The notes under the pieces were generated by a model. It did no database searches. It saw only the letters and a list, made by a program, of their open reading frames with translations, and was not told the DNA's origin. A stretch of DNA of 64,000 nucleotides from Turbatrix aceti (taxonomy: Eukaryota > Nematoda > Chromadorea > Rhabditida > Panagrolaimidae), in the NCBI GenBank assembly GCA_963969345.1, contig OZ017767.1, positions 2,747,396 through 2,811,395 on the forward strand, given 5' to 3'. Position numbers and translations under genes: made by a program. This document shows, piece by piece, positions 57,386 to 64,000 of the stretch (position 1 is its first letter; each line of letters begins with the position of its first letter).

Positions 57386-58513
57386 GTTTTGGTAAATAAA
57401 GTTGATTATCTGGAAAAAATAGATTGAAAAATGAACGAAAGCAAAAAGCGCAAAAATGTGGAATGTCGCGAACACGAATTACAGACAATTATTAGACAGT
57501 TAATCGCGCGCGATTGTCCCTTCCAGAAAAATTAAGCACGATTCAACATAAGGAATTCTCACAGTTAGCCAGGTCAAACAGGTATCCGATAATGAACAGA
57601 ACAGCAATCGGACTGTGCCATCTCCGGCAGACGGCACCGCTTCAGGGAGTGGCAAAGGCTTGTCCGACCTGCCGAAAAACAAGATAAAGCGTTTCATGAC
57701 CTTTGTAAGGAATGCATTGCGCGAAGCAAAAAATGTAAAAGAACTGTGCCGAGCACTCCCTTCAATGACAGTGTTATAAATGACACAAAAAACTGTACTG
57801 ACTGCACCATAAAAATTGTTATATTTTTTTAACATATATTTTTTTCCGGAGTAAACAGTGATTGCATAATGAGTTTCACCGCATCCGAAAGTGTCAATGA
57901 AGGTGACTGTTCATTACCGGTGTATCAAAACTTTTTTTTCATTATACAGTAATTTGCTTTAATGTAATAACACATGTTGTTTGCTTTTCGTTTAAATTTT
58001 TTGTTTATTTTTTTGAATAATTTACAAATGTAAATATTTTACAAAAGTTTTTTTTTTTAAGTTTCCCAAGTCCCAGGTGTTGGAACGGGCGGCACCTGGC
58101 ACATAGTAGCAATGGCCGGCTGAGTTTTTTCCCGCCCCAAATTATCCAGGAAAGCGGTGTTCCCAGCGCGCGCACCACTGCGAGTATGTCCATGAGTAGG
58201 CTCTGGATGGGCAACTCTTCGCGCCGCCCCCTCGTTTATCCCCGATAAGTTTAAGTTAACCATTTAGTATATTACTTCGACCAACCGTCTGCGCGGTGAC
58301 TTTTCCGTTCCGCTCCCCACCTTTGCCATTGAATAATTTTTTATCCATTGGCTTAGCTTGCTCCGCATGGCATCGCTTAGCAAGTTCAGTTTGGTTGAGC
58401 TTTCTGGAGGAATCAATCGATTGTTGTAATTCGTGTTTGCGACTTCGCGTTTATTGTTTCTCTTCATTTTTCAATTGACACTTTTTTTCAGATATTCAAC
58501 TTCACTTCACAAC

Positions 58514-58888
58514 ATGTCCACTCCTGCCGTTGACACACCTAACCGCCCTCCTCGCTACTCGAACACTGTTACGTGGGCTCCCAAGCGGGTGTCGCTTAGC
58601 CGAGAAATCAAGGAAGAACGGCGCTGCTCCATGCCAACGGCGTTGTCGTTGTCACCGACTACGGCGCCACCTGCCAAGCGGCTGCGCCTGGAGCCGACGA
58701 CCTGCATCCATTGCAACGCCGCGATGGGCCTCCCCGCCCCCGTGAAACCCGAGCATCCGCCATCCACTTCTCCTTCGGAAGAAAAAGTCTGCCCTATCCA
58801 CGTCACTTGGGCCCCCAAGGCGGATCGTCGTCCGAGAACGTCTTTGGACAAGACTCGCACCTGGACCGCGAAGCAGGCCGAACTCTAA
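58514..58888 (+). CDS. TWAPK family small protein, 124-aa form (copy F)
   Basis: Intact 124 codons with TWAPK twice, PPAKRLRL, CIHC, PEHPPST and CPIH. A TTTTTTTCAG acceptor lies 25 nt before the ATG. Its divergent partner is the truncated copy at 57102-57385. Confidence 0.65.
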   Translation: MSTPAVDTPNRPPRYSNTVTWAPKRVSLSREIKEERRCSMPTALSLSPTTAPPAKRLRLEPTTCIHCNAAMGLPAPVKPEHPPSTSPSEEKVCPIHVTWAPKADRRPRTSLDKTRTWTAKQAEL

Positions 58889-59190
58889 CGCTTCTCCGAT
58901 CGTCATCTCTCATTTTCACGTCCATGTTTTTGCCTTCTTGCTTCTGACGACTGACCAACGTCTACAAAATGCTATGCCTTGAATAGCGCCAAAAAAATAC
59001 GGTCCAATTGTCGAGATTTTTTTTCAATGTTTGCGTGATTAATTTTGATCCCGCATAATTGTGCTTTTATTATGTATTATAAAAATGTTTGTTCAGTTGT
59101 GGACTGATTTTTTTTGGGCATTTGCGCTTGCTTTCTTGGGGTGAAAATAGTTGTGATCATAGTTGCCAATTAATTTTTATTCAGTTGGCA

Positions 59191-62100
59191 CAACATGCTG
59201 GATTTTATGCATACCTGTGCCGGTAAAATATTGGTTCCGGATATACAGATCGTAGGATGCATTATTATGCCTCGAGTGTAGGCCCATTAGAACAACCGTA
59301 AAAAGATGAGTCGGAATCAATTTTCAGAATCCAGATCGGACGCCATTTGTCGCCTCCAGTTCACTTCAAAATTTTAGCTAATTTAGCCACGCGTAAAAAA
59401 GTATTAATTTTCCAAGTGAACTATTTACCCTTCAAAATTTCGATACGAACCCCGGGGTAGGTGATTTCGAGAGCTTTTTTGATGCAGAACAAGATGACGG
59501 CAAACATTTTGCTGATTTTCACGTCCTGGATTTTATGCATACCTGTGCCGGTAAAATATTGGATCCGGAAAAACAGATTGTAGGATGCATTATTATGCCT
59601 CGAGTGTAGGCCCATTCGAACAAGCGTAAAAAGTTGAGTCGGAATCAATTTTCAGGATCCAGATCGGACGCCATTTGTCGCCTCCAGTTCACTTCAAAAT
59701 TTTAGCTAATTTAGCCACGCGTACAAAAGTATTAATTTTCCAAGTGAACTATTTACCCTTCAAAATTTCGATACGAACCCCGGGGTAGGTGATTTCGAGA
59801 GCTTTTTTGATGCAGAACAAGATGACAGCAAACATTTTGCCGATTTTCACGTCCTGGATTTTATGCATACCTGTGCCGGTAAAATATTGGATCCGGAAAA
59901 ACAGATTGTAGGATGCATTATTATGCCTCGAGTGTAGGCCCATTCGAACAAGCGTAAAAAGTTGAGTCGGAATCAATTTTCAGGATCCAGATCGGACGCC
60001 ATTTGTCGCCTCCAGTTCACTTCAAAATTTTAGCTAATTTAGCCACGCGTAAAAAAGATTTAATTTTCCAAGTGAACTATTTACCCTTCAAAATTTCGAT
60101 ACGAACCCCGGGGTAGGTGATTTCGAGAGCTTTTTTGATGCAGAACAAGATGACGGCAAACATTTTGCTGATTTTCACGTCCTGGATTTTATGCATACCT
60201 GTGCCGGTAAAATATTGGATCCGGAAAAACAGATTGTAGGATGCATTATTATGCCTCGAGTGTAGGCCCATTCGAACAAGCGTAAAAAGTTGAGTCGGAA
60301 TCAATTTTCAGGATCCAGATCGGACGCCATTTGTCGCCTCCAGTTCACTTCAAAATTTTAGCTAATTTAGTCACGCGTACAAAAGATTTAATTTTCCAAG
60401 TGAACTATTTACCCTTCAAAATTTCGATACGAACCCCGGGGTAGGTGATTTCGAGAGCTTTTTTGATGCAGAACAAGATGACAGCAAACATTTTGCCGAT
60501 TTTCACGTCCTGGATTTTATGCATACCTGTGCCGGTAAAATATTGGATCCGGAAAAACAGATTGTAGGATGCATTATTATGCCTCGAGTGTAGGCCCATT
60601 CGAACAAGCGTAAAAAGTTGAGTCGGAATCAATTTTCAGGATCCAGATCGGACGCCATTTGTCGCCTCCAGTTCACTTCAAAATTTTAGCTAATTTAGCC
60701 ACGCGTACAAAAGATATTAATTTTCCAAGTGAACTATTTACCCTTCAAAATTTCGATACGAACCCCGGGGTAGGTGATTTCGAGAGCTTTTTTGATGCAG
60801 AACAAGATGACAGCAAACATTTTGCCGATTTTCACGTCCTGGATTTTATGCATACCTGTGCCGGTAAAATATTGGATCCGGAAAAACAGATTGTAGGATG
60901 CATTATTATGCCTCGAGTGTAGGCCCATTCGAACAAGCGTAAAAAGTTGAGTCGGAATCAATTTTCAGGATCCAGATCGGACGCCATTTGTCGCCTCCAG
61001 TTCACTTCAAAATTTTAGCTAATTTAGCCACGCGTAAAAAAGATTTAATTTTCCAAGTGAACTATTTACCCTTCAAAATTTCGATACGAACCCCGGGGTA
61101 GGTGATTTCGAGAGCTTTTTTGATGCAGAACAAGATGACAGCAAACATTTTGCCGATTTTCACGTCCTGGATTTTATGCATACCTGTGCCGGTAAAATAT
61201 TGGATCCGGAAAAACAGATTGTAGGATGCATTATTATGCCTCGAGTGTAGGCCCATTCGAACAAGCGTAAAAAGTTGAGTCGGAATCAATTTTCAGGATC
61301 CAGATCGGACGCCATTTGTCGCCTCCAGTTCACTTCAAAATTTTAGCTAATTTAGCCACGCGTAAAAAAGATTTAATTTTCCAAGTGAACTATTTACCCT
61401 TCAAAATTTCGATACGAACCCCGGGGTAGGTGATTTCGAGAGCTTTTTTGATGCAGAACAAGATGACAGCAAACATTTTGCCGATTTTCACGTCCTGGAT
61501 TTTATGCATACCTGTGCCGGTAAAATATTGGATCCGGAAAAACAGATTGTAGGATGCATTATTATGCCTCGAGTGTAGGCCCATTCGAACAAGCGTAAAA
61601 AGTTGAGTCGGAATCAATTTTCAGGATCCAGATCGGACGCCATTTGTCGCCTCCAGTTCACTTCAAAATTTTAGCTAATTTAGCCACGCGTACAAAAGAT
61701 TAATTTTCCAAGTGAACTATTTACCCTTCAAAATTTCGATACGAACCCCGGGGTAGGTGATTTCGAGAGCTTTTTTGATGCAGAACAAGATGACAGCAAA
61801 CATTTTGCCGATTTTCACGTCCTGGATTTTATGCATACCTGTGCCGGTAAAATATTGGATCCGGAAAAACAGATTGTAGGATGCATTATTATGCCTCGAG
61901 TGTAGGCCCATTCGAACAAGCGTAAAAAGTTGAGTCGGAATCAATTTTCAGGATCCAGATCGGACGCCATTTGTCGCCTCCAGTTCACTTCAAAATTTTA
62001 GCTAATTTAGCCACGCGTAAAAAAGATTTAATTTTCCAAGTGAACTATTTACCCTTCAAAATTTCGATACGAACCCCGGGGTAGGTGATTTCGAGAGCTT

Positions 62101-63933
62101 TTTTGATGCAGAACAAGATGACAGCAAGCATTTTGCCGATTTTCACGTCCTGGATTTTATGCATACCTGTGCCGGTAAAATATTGGTTCCGGATATACAG
62201 ATCGTAGGATGCATTATTATGCCTCGAGTGTAGGCCCATTGGAACAAGCGTAAAAAGTTGAGTCGGAATCAATTTTCAGGATCCAGATCGGACGCCATTT
62301 GTCGCCTCCAGTTCACTTCAAAATTTTAGCTAATTTAGCCACGCGTAAAAAAGATTTAATTTTCCAAGTGAACTATTTACCCTTCAAAATTTCGATACGA
62401 ACCCCGGGGTAGGTGATTTCGAGAGCTTTTTTGATGCAGAACAAGATGACAGCAAACATTTTGCCGATTTTCACGTCCTGGATTTTATGCATACCTGTGC
62501 CGGTAAAATATTGGTTCCGGAAATACAGATCGTAGGATGCATTATTATGCCTCGAGTGTAGGCCCATTGGAACAAGCGTAAAAAGTTGAGTCGGAATCAA
62601 TTTTCAGGATCCAGATCGGACGCCATTTGTCGCCTCCAGTTCACTTCAAAATTTAGCTAATTTAGCCACGCGTACAAAAGATTTAATTTTCCAAGTGAAC
62701 TATTTACCCTTCAAAATTTCGATACGAACCCCGGGGTAGGTGATTTCGAGAGCTTTTTTGATGCAGAACAAGATGACAGCAAACATTTTGCTGATTTTCA
62801 CGTCCTGGATTTTATGCATACCTGTGCCGGTAAAATATTGGATCCGGAAAAACAGATTGTAGGATGCATTATTATGCCTCGAGTGTAGGCCCATTCGAAC
62901 AAGCGTAAAAAGTTGAGTCGGAATCAATTTTCAGGATCCAGATCGGACGCCATTTGTCGCCTCCAGTTCACTTCAAAATTTTAGCTAATTTAGCCACGCG
63001 TACAAAAGATTTAATTTTCCAAGTGAACTATTTACCCTTCAAAATTTCGATACGAACCCCGGGGTAGGTGATTTCGAGAGCTTTTTTGATGCAGAACAAG
63101 ATGACAGCAAACATTTTGCCGATTTTCACGTCCTGGATTTTATGCATACCTGTGCCGGTAAAATATTGGATCCGGAAAAACAGATTGTAGGATGCATTAT
63201 TATGCCTCGAGTGTAGGCCCATTCGAACAAGCGTAAAAAGTTGAGTCGGAATCAATTTTCAGGATCCAGATCGGACGCCATTTGTCGCCTCCAGTTCACT
63301 TCAAAACTTAAGCTTATTTAGTCACGTGTACAAAAGTATTAATTTTCCAAGTGAACTATTTACCCTTCAAAATTTCGATACGAACCCCGGGGTAGGTGAT
63401 TTCGAGAGCTTTTTTGATGCAGAACAAGATGACAGCAAACATTTTGCCGATTTTCACGTCCTGGATTTTATGCATACCTGTGCCGGTAAAATATTGGATC
63501 CGGAAAAACAGATTGTAGGATGCATTATTATGCCTCGAGTGTAGGCCCATTCGAACAAGCGTAAAAAGTTGAGTCGGAATCAATTTTCAGGATCCAGATC
63601 GGACGCCATTTGTCGCCTCCAGTTCACTTCAAAATTTTAGCTAATTTAGTCACGCGTACAAAAGATTTAATTTTCCAAGTGAACTATTTACCCTTCAAAA
63701 TGTCGATACGAACCCCGGGGTAGGTGATTTCGAGAGCTTTTTTGATGCAGAACAAGATGACAGCAAACATTTTGCCGATTTTCACGTCCTGGATTTTATG
63801 CATACCTGTGCCGGTAAAATATTGGATCCGGAAAAACAGATTGTAGGATGCATTATTATGCCTCGAGTGTAGGCCCATTGGAACAAGCGTAAAAAGTTGA
63901 GTCGGAATCAATTTTCAGAATCCAGATCGGACG
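59191..63933. repeat. Satellite array, 328-bp monomer, about 14.5 copies
   Basis: Nearly identical tandem monomers (327-329 bp) are anchored at CCCCGGGGTAGGTGATTTCG, recurring from about 59450 to 63715. Each carries TCAATTTTCAGGATCCAGATCGG (a splice-acceptor-like block) and open frames on both strands: a minus-strand 75-codon frame in every full copy, and a plus-strand frame (GVGDFESFFDAEQDD, DPEKQIVGCIIMPRV). Minor variants (GGTTCCGGATATACAG, CCCATTGG) mark copy 1 and two copies at 62.0-62.6 kb. Array left edge cuts repeat-unit copy F; right edge runs into a coding exon. Confidence 0.95.
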
Positions 63934-64000
63934 ACTTCGATATGTATTTCGCCACCATAAAAAATCCGAACCTGGAAGCCTCACTCAGATTTAGACTCGT
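63919..64000 (+). CDS. 5' part of a coding exon at the window edge
   Basis: After ATTTTCAG (acceptor ends 63918) one frame reads SRSDDFDMYFATIKN then PNLEASLRFRL to the edge with no stop; the other two frames stop early. The first 15 bases (ATCCAGATCGGACG) are shared with every satellite monomer, and then the sequence becomes unique. The gene is not identified. Confidence 0.45.

Larger units (their letters stand above)
56490..59190 (-). repeat. Copy F of the divergent-gene repeat unit (inverted)
   Basis: Flank with AATATTCTGGTATTTTTATG, truncated minus-strand gene, copy-D-like spacer, intact plus-strand 124-aa gene and GCGCCAAAAAAATACGG flank. The unit is cut off at CAGTTGGCACAACAT (about 59190), where the 328-bp satellite begins. 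Confidence 0.8.

Noticed and set aside
59421..63911. Fourteen separate 75-aa genes on the minus strand
   Set aside because: They are one frame repeated by the satellite; there are no individual promoters or splice signals, so I treat it as repeat content.
59191..63933. CRISPR-like array
   Set aside because: Monomers are 328 bp, contiguous and without unique spacers; the genome is eukaryotic.

Overview
The window reads as nuclear DNA of a nematode, most likely a rhabditid-type worm. The evidence is short introns of about 50 nt with GTRAGT-like donors and TTTTCAG acceptors, TTTTCAG sites just upstream of start codons (5' UTR introns or trans-splice sites), AT-rich non-coding DNA, and recognisable animal genes. 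The species cannot be named from sequence alone.

Region 1 (1-13.2 kb) is ordinary single-copy DNA. It holds a kinesin with a motor, a degenerate FHA-like segment and a coiled coil (minus strand, probably running off the left edge) that carries a tRNA-Gly(GCC) in one intron; a three-exon globin (plus); a five-exon WDR20/DMWD-type WD40 protein (minus) with a foldback repeat in an intron; and a two-exon NEK6/7-type kinase (plus).

Region 2 (13.7-17 kb, 32.6-43.4 kb, 45.4-47.9 kb, 56.5-59.2 kb) is occupied by copies of a roughly 2.85-kb repeat unit. Each complete unit carries two divergently transcribed small genes of one unrecognised family (a 124-aa form and a 144-aa form). They have two TWAPK motifs, a C-x2-C plus C-x2-H set and, in the 124-aa form, an NLS-like PPAKRLRL. 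I count seven intact coding copies and several broken ones. Nested in or near these are two non-autonomous hAT-like elements with perfect 8-bp target duplications, a non-LTR retroelement scrap, and an orphan last exon of an S10 serine carboxypeptidase.

Region 3 (17-31.8 kb) holds unrecognised DNA. It contains a minus-strand run of about 50-nt introns between exons full of GC-rich hairpins, a minus-strand five-exon gene for a long Pro/Ser/Ala-rich protein (with one apparent +1 frame change at a GCC TGA), a short coiled-coil gene, and diverged tandem repeats. A second hairpin-exon locus with five 54-61-nt introns lies on the plus strand at 50.0-51.3 kb.

Region 4 (59.2-63.9 kb) is a satellite of about 14.5 tandem 328-bp monomers. 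It ends in a piece of coding exon at the right edge of the window, and each monomer carries a copy of that exon's splice acceptor. The satellite therefore appears to have grown from a segment of a gene.
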